Below are positions 20,658 through 28,742 of a stretch of DNA of 29,560 nucleotides, piece after piece. The notes under the pieces were generated by a model that worked only from the letters and a program-made list of their open reading frames with translations, was not told the origin of the DNA and did no database searches. The stretch covers positions 1 through 29,560 of IMG/VR virus record IMGVR_UViG_3300030103_000465. One strand, written 5' to 3'. The stretch's first letter is position 1. The number at the start of each line of letters is the position of its first letter. Source of the stretch: a virus. A program made the translations under genes and the position numbers.

Positions 20658-22447
20658 ACATAGAATTAAAGGTAGATTCTAAGTCAGCAGAGGAAGATAT
20701 CAAAAAAGTCAATGAAGAAGTTGATAAATTAAACAAAAACTTAGAAGAACAAGGTAAAGCAGGTAAAAAATCTACACGAGGTTTTGGAGGTTTAAGCAAA
20801 GGCGTTAGAGGATTTGGTATGGCATTAAAAGCAGCAGGTATTGGTGCAGTAGTAGCTTTGTTTGGTGCATTAGCAGCAGCACTATCTAAGAATCAAAAAG
20901 TAATGGATACTGTAGCAATAGTTACAGGCACAATCTCACAAGTATTTACTGAAGTTGGAAATGTACTAGTTTCTGTATATGAAAACGTATCAACCTCTAC
21001 AGAAAACTTTGATGCTTTAGGTAGGGTTGCAAAAAATGTAATGACAATAGCATTAACTCCTATAAAATTGTCTTTTAATGCTATCAAAGCTGCAATAGTT
21101 GGCGCACAATTAGCTTGGGAACAGTCTTGGCTTGGTGGTAATGATCCTGAAAGAATTGCAGAACTAAAACAAGAACTTAGCGACATAAAAGAGGATGTTA
21201 TAGAAATAGGAACTGATGCAGTAGAAGCAGGTGGTAATATAATAAAAGATTTTGGAGAAGCAGTAAATGAAATTTCTGATATATCATCACAGGTAGTAGA
21301 GGGCGTCAGTAAAATAAACGTAAAAGCTATTGCAGAAAATGTTAAGGCAAATGAACAACTTAAAGTAGCAGCTAATGAAGCAAGAATAGTAAATCAAGGT
21401 TTAATAGAACAATACGATAGTCAAGCTGAACAATTAAGAAGAATAAGAGATAATGATTTAATCAACATTGAAGATAGGGTAAAAGCAAATGATAAATTAA
21501 AAGAAACACTTTTAGAACAAAAAAGATTAATGTTAGAAAATGTTGAAACAATGATTCAACAAGCAGAAAAGCAATTCGAATTAAGTGGTTTAGAAGAAGA
21601 TAGGTTAGCATTATTAGAAGCAAGAAACGAAAAGAAAGCAGTAGAAGCTCAAATAGATGGTTTTATGTCAGAGCAAGAATCTAACAGGGTTTCTTTAATA
21701 AAGGAAAGATTAGAATTACAACAATCGGAGGCTGAAGCTGTAGCTAATAGACAAAATGAAGAAAGAAACTTTAATGCTGAAATGGAGGAAAACGAAGTCA
21801 GAAGAATACAAATGATGTTAGATAATCTTGAGATAGAAAGAGGAGTTGAAGAAGAAAGATTAAGAATTAAAAGAGATTCATACGAGGAGGGTACACAAGC
21901 ATTTATAGATGCAAACAATGAACTACTAGACTACCAACAAGCAAGTGCAAACACGCAAGAAAAATTAGAAAAAGATTTAGATGAGGGTAAAAAGGGTAGG
22001 ATGCAAAAATTAATGGGTGATTTAGTTACTATTGTTGGTAAAAATTCAAAGTTTGGTAAAGCTATTGCAATCGTACAAGCCTTACAAGACACTTACGCAG
22101 GTGCAAACAAAGCCTTAGCACAAGGTGGTATATTTGGTTTTGTAGGTGCAGCAGCAGTAATAGCAGCAGGTATAGCAAATGTAAAAAACATTACATCATC
22201 TAAAACACCAAATCCTCCTGCATCATTAGGCGCAAGATCCACAGGTGGAGAAAGCACACCTACTATCCCAGCAGCAACTACACCATCACTACCTCCACAA
22301 TTTAGTACAGTAGGAGCAAGTGGTACAAATCAACTAGCTGAGTTGTTAGGTAATCAACCACCACCAAGAGCATTTGTAGTATCAGGAGATGTAAGTACAG
22401 CGCAAGAGCTTGACAGAAATATTGTAACAAGTGCAAGTTTAGGATAA
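20642..22447 (+). CDS. Tape measure protein
   Basis: A 601-residue, mostly alpha-helical protein. Charged coiled coil lies at residues 1-45, a hydrophobic segment at ~58-82 (GIGAVVALFGALAAALS), long coiled coil at ~220-470, a second hydrophobic stretch (GIFGFVGAAAVIAAGIANVK), a Pro/Thr-rich linker, and a C-terminus AFVVSGDVSTAQELDRNIVT-SASLG. That C-terminus (VSGDV.TAQELDRN) is characteristic of tape measure proteins of flavobacterial phages. It sets tail length and probably aids DNA ejection. At ~600 residues the tail should be short by siphovirus standards, or only part of the length is measured. Confidence 0.85.
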   Translation: MAKEVNIELKVDSKSAEEDIKKVNEEVDKLNKNLEEQGKAGKKSTRGFGGLSKGVRGFGMALKAAGIGAVVALFGALAAALSKNQKVMDTVAIVTGTISQVFTEVGNVLVSVYENVSTSTENFDALGRVAKNVMTIALTPIKLSFNAIKAAIVGAQLAWEQSWLGGNDPERIAELKQELSDIKEDVIEIGTDAVEAGGNIIKDFGEAVNEISDISSQVVEGVSKINVKAIAENVKANEQLKVAANEARIVNQGLIEQYDSQAEQLRRIRDNDLINIEDRVKANDKLKETLLEQKRLMLENVETMIQQAEKQFELSGLEEDRLALLEARNEKKAVEAQIDGFMSEQESNRVSLIKERLELQQSEAEAVANRQNEERNFNAEMEENEVRRIQMMLDNLEIERGVEEERLRIKRDSYEEGTQAFIDANNELLDYQQASANTQEKLEKDLDEGKKGRMQKLMGDLVTIVGKNSKFGKAIAIVQALQDTYAGANKALAQGGIFGFVGAAAVIAAGIANVKNITSSKTPNPPASLGARSTGGESTPTIPAATTPSLPPQFSTVGASGTNQLAELLGNQPPPRAFVVSGDVSTAQELDRNIVTSASLG

Positions 22448-22473
22448 ACAAAAAAATAATTTAATACGTTATA
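22446..22473 (+). promoter_or_regulatory. Late promoter element, head-protease operon
   Basis: AAACAAAA (22446-22453), 12 nt, ACGTTATA (22466-22473), then 5 nt to ATG 22479. The upstream block partly overlaps the tape measure stop codon. Identical in the A-block to the terminase copy. Confidence 0.8.
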
Positions 22474-22478
22474 CATAT

Positions 22479-24050
22479 ATGAGAATCGTTGAACTTATTT
22501 TAGGAGATGATGAGCTAACAGGAATTGAAGCTATATCTGTAGTAGAAAACCCTGCAATAGAAGAAGATTTTATAGCTTTAAAAAACGAAGAAATAAAACT
22601 AGCAGAGGTTGATAAAGAAAAGCGTATTCTTATGGGTGCTTTGCTTATACCTAACAAACCTATCTATCGTAAAAAAGGTGATGAGGAATATTACATATAT
22701 TTCTCAAAAGATACAGTAGCCAAAGCATCACAGCTTTACTTAATGAATGGCAATCAGTCAAAAGCCACATTAGAACACCAACATACGATTAACGGATTAA
22801 CATTAGTAGAATCTTGGCTAGTAGAAGATGATGTACACGATAAATCAAGAAAGTATGGATTAAATGTGCCTGTAGGTACTTGGATGGGTGCAGTAAAAGT
22901 AAACAATGATGATATTTGGAATAACTTTGTAAAAACAGGTAAGGTTAAGGGTTTTAGTATAGAGGGTTACTTTGCAGATAAAATGGAACGTCCTAAAGAG
23001 CCTGTAAACGACTTTGAAGAAGAAGAAGCAGAAGAAATGTTATCTGTAATAAGATCAATCATAAGAGAGGACAAGCGTTTGAAAGGTGGTAAGCGTAGAG
23101 AACTTGAGGCTTATAGCGATTACCCTAACGGAGTAAAGAACAACGCAAAAAGAGGCATAGAATTAAACGAGAAAGTAAATAACAAGTGTGCTACACAAGT
23201 AGGTAAGATACGAGCTAAACAACTTGCACAAGGAAAACCAATCTCAAAAGAAACAATAAAGAGAATGTACTCTTTTTTAAGTAGAGCAGAAGAATATTAT
23301 GATGAGGGAGATTCTAAAGCGTGTGGCACTATATCCTATTTACTTTGGGGTGGTAAAGCTGGTTTGAGATGGGCAGAATCTAAACTCAAAGAGTTAGGAG
23401 AGATAGAATTAGCTAGTATGATTGTAAATGACGAGTTTGCAATTATTGACGATAGACTAGCATACTCAACTCAAGAGAAAGCTGAGGAGATGGCTAAGAA
23501 CATAGGTTGCGAGGGTTTTCATACCCACGACTTCGAGGGCAAGACTTGGTATATGCCTTGTGAGTTTCACATTAAAGAGGATATGAAGAAATGCCCTAAG
23601 GGTTTCAAAAAAGTCTATGGTAAGTGTGTAAAAATGGCTGAGGTAGGCGAAAGAGGTGGTATAAAGAAATCTCCTAAAGCACCAAAGTCAGATACACCAA
23701 ACCCAAACCCAAAAGGCAAAGGAACAGCAAAAGGAGATGCCTCAACAACAAGAGGTGCTAAGGTATCTAAAAAAGATGAAGCGACTTTAAAAAAAAAGTC
23801 TGATGACTTCAACGAGAGATACAAAAAGAAATTAGGTTATGGTGTAAATGTAGGAATGTTAAAGGCAGTATTCCAAAGAGGTTTAGGTGCGTTTAATGTT
23901 TCAAGAAGTCCTAGAGTTTCTAGTGCTTCACAATGGAGTTTTGCAAGGGTAAATGCTTTTTTATATTTAGTAAAAAATGGACGTCCACAAAACAAAAAGT
24001 ACACAGGTGATAATGATTTATTACCAAAAGGACATCCAAAGAAACCATAA
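22479..24050 (+). CDS. XkdF-like prohead protease fused to accessory domains
   Basis: A 523-residue multidomain protein. Residues ~1-175 (VVENPAIEEDFIALK, LMGALLIPNKPIYRKKGDEE, ATLEHQHTINGLTLVESWLV, GTWMGAVKV, GFSIEGYF) match the XkdF/Peptidase_S78_2 putative prohead serine protease; His in LEHQH and Ser in GFSIEGYF are the likely catalytic pair. Residues ~208-305 (YSDYPNGVKNNAKRGIELNE, PISKETIKRMYSFLSRAEEY, ISYLLWGGKAGLRWAESKLK) form a phage-specific helical domain. A Lys-rich linker leads to a C-terminal DUF5824/DUF5872-like domain (MLKAVFQRGLGAFNVSRSPR, ASQWSFARVNAFLYLVKNGR). The protease matures the capsid; roles of the other domains are unknown. It starts 5 nt after a late promoter core. 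Confidence 0.75.
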   Translation: MRIVELILGDDELTGIEAISVVENPAIEEDFIALKNEEIKLAEVDKEKRILMGALLIPNKPIYRKKGDEEYYIYFSKDTVAKASQLYLMNGNQSKATLEHQHTINGLTLVESWLVEDDVHDKSRKYGLNVPVGTWMGAVKVNNDDIWNNFVKTGKVKGFSIEGYFADKMERPKEPVNDFEEEEAEEMLSVIRSIIREDKRLKGGKRRELEAYSDYPNGVKNNAKRGIELNEKVNNKCATQVGKIRAKQLAQGKPISKETIKRMYSFLSRAEEYYDEGDSKACGTISYLLWGGKAGLRWAESKLKELGEIELASMIVNDEFAIIDDRLAYSTQEKAEEMAKNIGCEGFHTHDFEGKTWYMPCEFHIKEDMKKCPKGFKKVYGKCVKMAEVGERGGIKKSPKAPKSDTPNPNPKGKGTAKGDASTTRGAKVSKKDEATLKKKSDDFNERYKKKLGYGVNVGMLKAVFQRGLGAFNVSRSPRVSSASQWSFARVNAFLYLVKNGRPQNKKYTGDNDLLPKGHPKKP

Positions 24051-24169
24051 TGGCTAGAAAAGTCGTTAATATATATATAAAGAATAAACGTAAATCACAC
24101 CCTCATAGCAAAAATGCGAGTGTAGGACAAACAGGTTATAAAAAAAAATATAGAGGACAAGGTAGATGA
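24050..24169 (+). CDS. Small basic protein (39 aa)
   Basis: ATG at 24050 overlaps the protease stop (TAATG) and TGA at 24167-24169 overlaps the next ATG (ATGA). The product is MARKVVNIYIKNKRKSHPHS-KNASVGQTGYKKKYRGQGR, very basic. The 'RKSHPHSKNASxGQxGYKKKYRGQG' pattern is one I associate with short conserved proteins in flavobacterial phages. It could bind DNA or capsid scaffolding. Role unknown. Confidence 0.7.
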   Translation: MARKVVNIYIKNKRKSHPHSKNASVGQTGYKKKYRGQGR

Positions 24170-24297
24170 AAAAATTTGAAACACCAAGTAAGACAAGTCC
24201 AAGAGGAGGGCGTAGAGGTTGTTTATGTAAAGATGAAACCTATTCAGTAAAGTGCTGTAAGGGTAATATAATAAATCAAGGGATAGGTAAAGTATAA
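24166..24297 (+). CDS. Small cysteine-rich protein (43 aa)
   Basis: ATG 24166 to TAA 24295-24297. MKKFETPSKTSPRGGRRGCL-CKDETYSVKCCKGNIINQGI-GKV. The GCLC...KCC cysteine cluster followed by 'NQGIG' recurs in small phage proteins of Bacteroidota (recalled). Four cysteines could bind zinc or form disulfides. It sits between protease and scaffold genes, so a minor virion or assembly role is possible but unproven. Confidence 0.65.
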   Translation: MKKFETPSKTSPRGGRRGCLCKDETYSVKCCKGNIINQGIGKV

Positions 24298-24299
24298 AA

Positions 24300-24327
24300 A
24301 TGCAAATATAAATTTTAACACGTTATA
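24300..24327 (+). promoter_or_regulatory. Late promoter element, scaffold/capsid operon
   Basis: ATGCAAAT (24300-24307), 12 nt, ACGTTATA (24320-24327), then 5 nt to ATG 24333. The upstream block is the weakest match (AAAT rather than AAAA), but the spacing is exact. Confidence 0.7.
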
Positions 24328-24332
24328 GTAAT

Positions 24333-24917
24333 ATGAAATCAACAGAAATCTTAAACAAAATCAAAACTTTCTTAGGAGAGGAGATACAAGAAGAAACTCA
24401 ACTTACAGAGGAAGTATTAGAACTAGCACAATTAAAGCTAGAGAACGGAACAACTTTAGAAGCTGATTCTTTTGAAGAAGGTAAAGAAGTTTTTATTCTT
24501 ACTGAAGATGAAAAAGTAGCTGTACCAAAAGGTGAATACCTAATGGAAGATGGCAGAATGTTAGTAGTCGAAGAAGAAGGACTTATAGCAGAAATTAAAG
24601 CTGCTGAAGAAAAAGAGCCTACAGTAGAAGAAGAAGATAGAACAGATGCAGAAGAAGAAAAAGAAGAAATGCAATATGTTCGTAAAGAAGAATTTGAAAA
24701 TGCCGTTGAGGAAATCAAAGGTATGATCAAAGAGCTAAAGGAAGAAAAGAAAGAGAAAGAAGAAATGGCAGAGCAAGTTAAAGAAGAACTTAGTAAAACT
24801 CCTGCTGTAGAGCCTATCTCTCACAATCCAGAAGCTAAACAAGAATTTAAAGTAAGATTCGGACAAAACAGAAAAGAAACTGCTTTAGATAGAGTAATGA
24901 AAAAATTAACCAATTAA
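24333..24917 (+). CDS. Capsid scaffolding protein
   Basis: A 194-residue, extremely acidic protein. A beta-rich N-terminal part (LENGTTLEADSFEEGKEVFI, GEYLMEDGRMLVVEEEGLIA) is followed by Glu-rich coiled coil at ~85-158 (EEEDRTDAEEEKEEMQYVRK, MIKELKEEKKEKEEMAEQVK). The C-terminal segment (PISHNPEAKQEFKVRFGQNR, KETALDRVMKKLTN) is basic and would dock onto capsid protein. Location directly between protease and major capsid genes is the standard place for scaffold. 5 nt after a late promoter core. Confidence 0.8.
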   Translation: MKSTEILNKIKTFLGEEIQEETQLTEEVLELAQLKLENGTTLEADSFEEGKEVFILTEDEKVAVPKGEYLMEDGRMLVVEEEGLIAEIKAAEEKEPTVEEEDRTDAEEEKEEMQYVRKEEFENAVEEIKGMIKELKEEKKEKEEMAEQVKEELSKTPAVEPISHNPEAKQEFKVRFGQNRKETALDRVMKKLTN

Positions 24918-24927
24918 ATTTTAAAAA

Positions 24928-25851
24928 ATGCCAAATCCAACAATTACAGGTAGTAGTTATGCAGGAGAATTTGCAGGTAAATATATTGCTGCATCTTTAT
25001 TAACAGCAAAGACTTTAGATGATGCTGCTATTACTATTCTACCTAACATTAAGTACAAAGCTGCTATGAAAGTAGGAGCTTTCTCAAGTTTAGTAAGAAG
25101 TGCTGATTGTGATTTCGATTCAACGACTTCAGGACTTACACTTACTGAAAAAGTATTAACTCCAACTGAGTTACAAGTAAACCTACAGATTTGTAAGAAA
25201 GAATTACACGCTGACTGGGAAGCTGCTCAAATGGGCTTTTCTGCTTTTGATAATTTACCTCCATTATTTTCTGACTTTGTTATCGCAAGAGTAGCAGCAG
25301 AGGTTGCAAGTGCAACTGAAACTTCTATTTGGAGTGGTAGTGCAGGAGAGGGTAACTTTGATGGTTTTGTAACATTAGCAACAGCAGATGGAACTGTGAA
25401 TGATGTAACAGCAGGAACAGTTACTTCAGCTAACGTAATCGCAGAATTAGGTAAAATCGTTGATGCTATTCCATCAGGAGTTTACGGAGCTGATGATCTT
25501 ATTATTTATGTATCACAAAACATCTATAGAGCTTACATTAGAGCTTTAGGTGGTTTCGGTGCATCAGGTTTAGGAGCAGCAGGTTACGAGAATAGAGGTA
25601 ACAACCAATCATTAGATAACTTATTCTTTGATGGTGTAAGAATCTATCCATCTTCAGGTTTTGGAGATAACCAAGCAATTGCTGCAAGATCAAGTAACTT
25701 ATTCTTTGGTACAGGTTTATTGAATGACAGAAACGAAGTAAAAGTTATCGATATGTCAGATATAGACGGAAGTCAAAATGTAAGAGTAGTAATGAGATAT
25801 ACAGCAGGATGCCAAATCGGTGTAGGTGCTGATGTAGTTCTTTACGACTAA
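24928..25851 (+). CDS. Major capsid protein
   Basis: A 307-residue protein with HK97-fold capsid characteristics: the N-terminal arm MPNPTITGSSYAGEFAGKYI, LPNIKYKAAMKVGAFSSLVR, LTPTELQVNLQICKKELHAD-W, ATETSIWSGSAGEG, then a spine-helix region VIAELGKIVDAIPSGVYGAD and the C-terminal NVRVVMRYTAGCQIGVGADV-VLYD. It follows the scaffold by 10 nt and is followed by a strong terminator, consistent with a highly expressed unit. Codon use is visibly more regular (GCT, GGT, TTA rich) than neighbours, as expected for an abundant protein. Confidence 0.85.
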   Translation: MPNPTITGSSYAGEFAGKYIAASLLTAKTLDDAAITILPNIKYKAAMKVGAFSSLVRSADCDFDSTTSGLTLTEKVLTPTELQVNLQICKKELHADWEAAQMGFSAFDNLPPLFSDFVIARVAAEVASATETSIWSGSAGEGNFDGFVTLATADGTVNDVTAGTVTSANVIAELGKIVDAIPSGVYGADDLIIYVSQNIYRAYIRALGGFGASGLGAAGYENRGNNQSLDNLFFDGVRIYPSSGFGDNQAIAARSSNLFFGTGLLNDRNEVKVIDMSDIDGSQNVRVVMRYTAGCQIGVGADVVLYD

Positions 25852-25882
25852 TAAATTAAATTAAATTAACATATAAAGGGGT

Positions 25883-25908
25883 GGGTAGTATTCTGCCTAC
25901 CCTTTTTT
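25883..25908 (+). terminator. Intrinsic terminator after the major capsid gene
   Basis: GGGTAG (25883-25888) pairs with CTACCC (25897-25902) around an 8-nt loop, followed by TTTTTT. It lies 31 nt after the capsid stop and 14 nt before the tail tube ATG, so it can limit read-through from the capsid operon. Confidence 0.8.
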
Positions 25909-25922
25909 AATACTTAGAAAAT

Positions 25923-26447
25923 ATGGCTTGTTTATTAACTAAAGGTAGAGCTTTACCCTGTAAATCAGGAGTAGGTGGATTAAAGTCCGTTTACTTTACA
26001 GATTATGGTGGGTTAGGAGCTATCACAATTGCCTCTAATGAGATTACAGCTATAGCAGGAACACCAACAGTATATCAGTTTGACATCAAAGGTACTTCTA
26101 CGCTAGAAACTTCTGTTACTTCATCAAGAGAAAATGGTACAACATTTTACGAAAGCACATTAACACTTAACTTTACATTCTTAGAAAAAGACACACAAGC
26201 TGAGATACAATTACTTGCAGTAGCTCGTCCTCACATTTGGGTAGAAGATTACAATGGTAATTATTTCTTAGTAGGTAAAGAACACGGAGCAGAGCTTACT
26301 TCTGGTACATTTTCAAGTGGCGCAGCTATGGGTGATCTTTCTGGTTACTCGTTAACGTTTGTTGCACAAGAAACTGCACCACCAGACTTTACAGCAGCAA
26401 GTGTTGTTACAGGTGCTAATCAAGGTACAAAAATAACACCTAATTAA
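25923..26447 (+). CDS. Major tail (tube) protein
   Basis: A 174-residue protein: MACLLTKGRALPCKSGVGGL-KSVYFTDYG, YQFDIKGTSTLETSVTSSRE, NGTTFYESTLTLNFTFLEKD, RPHIWVEDYNGNYFLVGKEH, GAELTSGTFSSGAAMGDLSG-YSLTF. The LTKGR.LPCK start and the GKEHGAELTSG...MGDLSGY ending are typical of tail tube proteins in flavobacterial siphophages. Tube subunits stack into the tail conduit. It has no late-promoter motif of its own and sits just after a terminator, so it may depend on partial read-through. Confidence 0.75.
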   Translation: MACLLTKGRALPCKSGVGGLKSVYFTDYGGLGAITIASNEITAIAGTPTVYQFDIKGTSTLETSVTSSRENGTTFYESTLTLNFTFLEKDTQAEIQLLAVARPHIWVEDYNGNYFLVGKEHGAELTSGTFSSGAAMGDLSGYSLTFVAQETAPPDFTAASVVTGANQGTKITPN

Positions 26448-26509
26448 AATTAATTTCGTATATTGAAGAAAATTTAGAGTTTTCATAATTTTTAAATTAG
26501 TTTTGTTTT

Positions 26510-26540
26510 AAAGGGGAGTTTTCGGACTCCTCTTTTTTTT
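26510..26540 (+). terminator. Intrinsic terminator after the tail tube gene
   Basis: AAAGGGGAGT (26510-26519) pairs with ACTCCTCTTT (26526-26535), ten pairs with one G-U, around TTTCGG, followed by Ts. It is immediately upstream of the next late promoter (26543). Confidence 0.85.
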
Positions 26541-26542
26541 AT

Positions 26543-26570
26543 ACACAAAATCTAAAGTTTGTACGTTATA
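26543..26570 (+). promoter_or_regulatory. Late promoter element, portal operon
   Basis: ACACAAAA (26543-26550), 12 nt, ACGTTATA (26563-26570), then 5 nt to ATG 26576. It follows a terminator directly, the same arrangement as at 15718-15777. Confidence 0.8.
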
Positions 26571-26575
26571 TAAGT

Positions 26576-26941
26576 ATGATACACTTAACGACAACTGCAT
26601 CAGCTCAAACTATAAAAATAATACCTAGAAGTTATGCTTCAAGTGTTACTATGATATTAAGAGATGATTCAACAAACACATCAACAACATATTCAAGCGT
26701 AAGTGCTTCAACAGATAAAAATTATCTAGTAATATCAAAGGCTTTAAGTCCTGTATTAGTAGACGGTAGATTCTATGATTTGACAGTAAAAGAGGGAGCA
26801 AGTGTAATATATAAAGACAAGATATTTTGTACAAGTCAAACTGTAAACCAAGCAAATAATGACTACTACACAGTTAATAGTGGGGAATACACAATTCCAA
26901 CAGGAAATGACAAACACGATAACGATTATATAATTGTATGA
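26576..26941 (+). CDS. Structural protein of unknown role (121 aa)
   Basis: Beta-rich, Ser/Thr-rich protein: MIHLTTTASAQTIKIIPRSY-ASSVTMILRDDSTNTSTTYS, VDGRFYDLTVKEGASVIYKD, KIFCTSQTVNQANNDYYTVN. The 'IIPRSY...VIYKDKIFCTSQ' pattern appears in small conserved proteins encoded beside portal genes in flavobacterial phages (recalled). A minor head, neck or tail role is likely. It is the first gene after a late promoter and ends in ATGA with the portal gene. Confidence 0.6.
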   Translation: MIHLTTTASAQTIKIIPRSYASSVTMILRDDSTNTSTTYSSVSASTDKNYLVISKALSPVLVDGRFYDLTVKEGASVIYKDKIFCTSQTVNQANNDYYTVNSGEYTIPTGNDKHDNDYIIV

Positions 26942-28740
26942 AAAATAAATCAGATTTAAGTATTGTTAATTTAAGCACTTACACTTCACCAGTAGTAAAG
27001 GAAGTAAGAGGCAAAAACTTCATCGAGTATGGAGAAGATAACAACTACTTTCAATATTTAATAGACAGATACAACGGAAGTCCTACAAATAACGCTATTA
27101 TAAATGGTGTTAGCGAGATGATTTACGGGAAAGGGTTAGATGCTACCAATTCAAATAAAAAGCCTGAGGAATACGCACAAATGAAGTCTTTATTTAATAA
27201 TGATTGTGTACGAAAATTATGTTATGATTTGAAATTAATGGGACAATGTGCAATACAAGTAATCTACTCAAAAGATAGAAGTCGTATTGTACAGCTAGAA
27301 CATATGCCTATCGAAACTCTAAGAGCCGAGAAATGCAATGAAAAAGGCGAAATAGAGGGTTATTATTACTTTAGTGATTGGGCAAACTACAAGCGAGGAA
27401 ACGAATTAAAAAGAATACCTGCATTCGGAACTTCTAAAGAGGGACTAGAGATAATGTATATAAAGCCTTATAGAGCAGGTTTTAAGTATTATAGTCCTGT
27501 AGATTATCAAGGTGGTACACAATACGCAGAACTAGAGGAGGAGATTTCTAACTTCCATTTAAACAACATACTAAACGGACTAGCACCAAGTATGTTAATT
27601 AACTTCAACAATGGAACTCCAGATCCTGAGCAAAGAGAAATGATAGAGAGAAGAATCTACGAAAAGTTTAGTGGCTCTAGTAATGCAGGTAAATTTATTT
27701 TAGCATTTAACGACAATCCAGAAACAGCTGCAAGTATAGAGCCTGTACAGTTAAGTGATGCACACCAACAATACGAGTTCCTAAGCAACGAAAGTTCTAA
27801 AAAGATTATGGTATCTCACAGGATTGTTAGTCCTATGTTATTTGGTATCAAAGACGATACAGGTTTAGGAAACAACGCTGACGAATTAAAGACAGCTTCT
27901 ATCTTGTTTGACAATTTAGTAATTAAGAGCTTTCAAGGACTTTTAATTGAGTCGTTTGATAGAATACTAGCTTATAACAATATCTCGCTTAATTTATACT
28001 TTAAAACGCTTCAACCATTAGAATTTGTAGATATGGAAAATATTGAGGATGAAGAAACAAAAGAAGAAGAAACAGGCGTTAAATTAAGTAAGCAATCTAA
28101 TAAATTACTAGAGGAGTTTATAGGTAAAGGACAAAGCGAAGAAGAACTACTTGAAAAGTATGACTTGATTGACGAAATGGATGTAGACTATGACTTAGAA
28201 GATGAGCTTGACAAAAAAGTTGAAGAATTAAACAACGAAGTAAAGTTGGCAAGAGTAGGTAAGGCGACACCATACAAAGAAAGTGAGCAAGATGGGAAAA
28301 GTAAAAAAGAGGGTAAAGAAGATATAACCTATTTAGTAAGATATATGTACACAGCTTACTCTGGTGGTTATAAAACTAAAGCAGGTAGATCAAGAGAGTT
28401 TTGTATAAAGATGATGAAAGCCAACAAGGTATATCGTAAAGAAGATATTATAGCATTAGACAATATACCTGTAAATGCAGGGTTTGGAAAAAATGGAGCT
28501 GACACATATTCTGTATGGTTATATAAAGGTGGAGCAAGATGTTCGCATAGATGGACTAGAAAAATATATGTAAGAAAAGATGGAGAAAGAAGTTTAGGAG
28601 ATACGATAAGCACAACAAAAGCAAGAAGCGAGGGTTTTACACCAGAAAAAAACCCAAACAAAGTATCTATAGCTCCTAGAAATATGCCTAACAAAGGTTA
28701 TACTGCTGCATATTGGAATAAAATGGGTTTTAAGAATTAA
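26938..28740 (+). CDS. Portal protein with C-terminal extension domain
   Basis: A 600-residue protein. Residues ~1-400 match phage portals: NFIEYGEDNNYFQYLIDRYN, GSPTNNAIINGVSEMIYGKG, CYDLKLMGQCAIQVIYSKDR, EISNFHLNNILNGLAPSMLI, MVSHRIVSPMLFGIKDDTGL. They form the ring through which DNA enters the head. After an acidic linker, residues ~460-600 form a separate domain (REFCIKMMKANKVYRKEDII, GFGKNGADTYSVWLYKGGAR, CSHRWTRKIYVRKDGE, NPNKVSIAPRNMPNKGY). I know that domain as an appendage on phage head proteins, often the XkdF-like protease; its function is unknown. The portal lies 11.7 kb from terL and after the capsid, an unusual position. Confidence 0.85.
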   Translation: MKNKSDLSIVNLSTYTSPVVKEVRGKNFIEYGEDNNYFQYLIDRYNGSPTNNAIINGVSEMIYGKGLDATNSNKKPEEYAQMKSLFNNDCVRKLCYDLKLMGQCAIQVIYSKDRSRIVQLEHMPIETLRAEKCNEKGEIEGYYYFSDWANYKRGNELKRIPAFGTSKEGLEIMYIKPYRAGFKYYSPVDYQGGTQYAELEEEISNFHLNNILNGLAPSMLINFNNGTPDPEQREMIERRIYEKFSGSSNAGKFILAFNDNPETAASIEPVQLSDAHQQYEFLSNESSKKIMVSHRIVSPMLFGIKDDTGLGNNADELKTASILFDNLVIKSFQGLLIESFDRILAYNNISLNLYFKTLQPLEFVDMENIEDEETKEEETGVKLSKQSNKLLEEFIGKGQSEEELLEKYDLIDEMDVDYDLEDELDKKVEELNNEVKLARVGKATPYKESEQDGKSKKEGKEDITYLVRYMYTAYSGGYKTKAGRSREFCIKMMKANKVYRKEDIIALDNIPVNAGFGKNGADTYSVWLYKGGARCSHRWTRKIYVRKDGERSLGDTISTTKARSEGFTPEKNPNKVSIAPRNMPNKGYTAAYWNKMGFKN

Positions 28741-28742
28741 TT

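Noticed and set aside
24398-24730. Minus-strand 110-residue open frame opposite the scaffold gene
   Set aside because: Ser-rich translation is the complement of the Glu-rich scaffold codons, a typical antisense shadow.
26498-26505. TAGTTTTG as a host-type promoter -7 element before the portal operon
   Set aside because: No TTG at the required ~19-nt spacing upstream, and a terminator lies between it and the gene.
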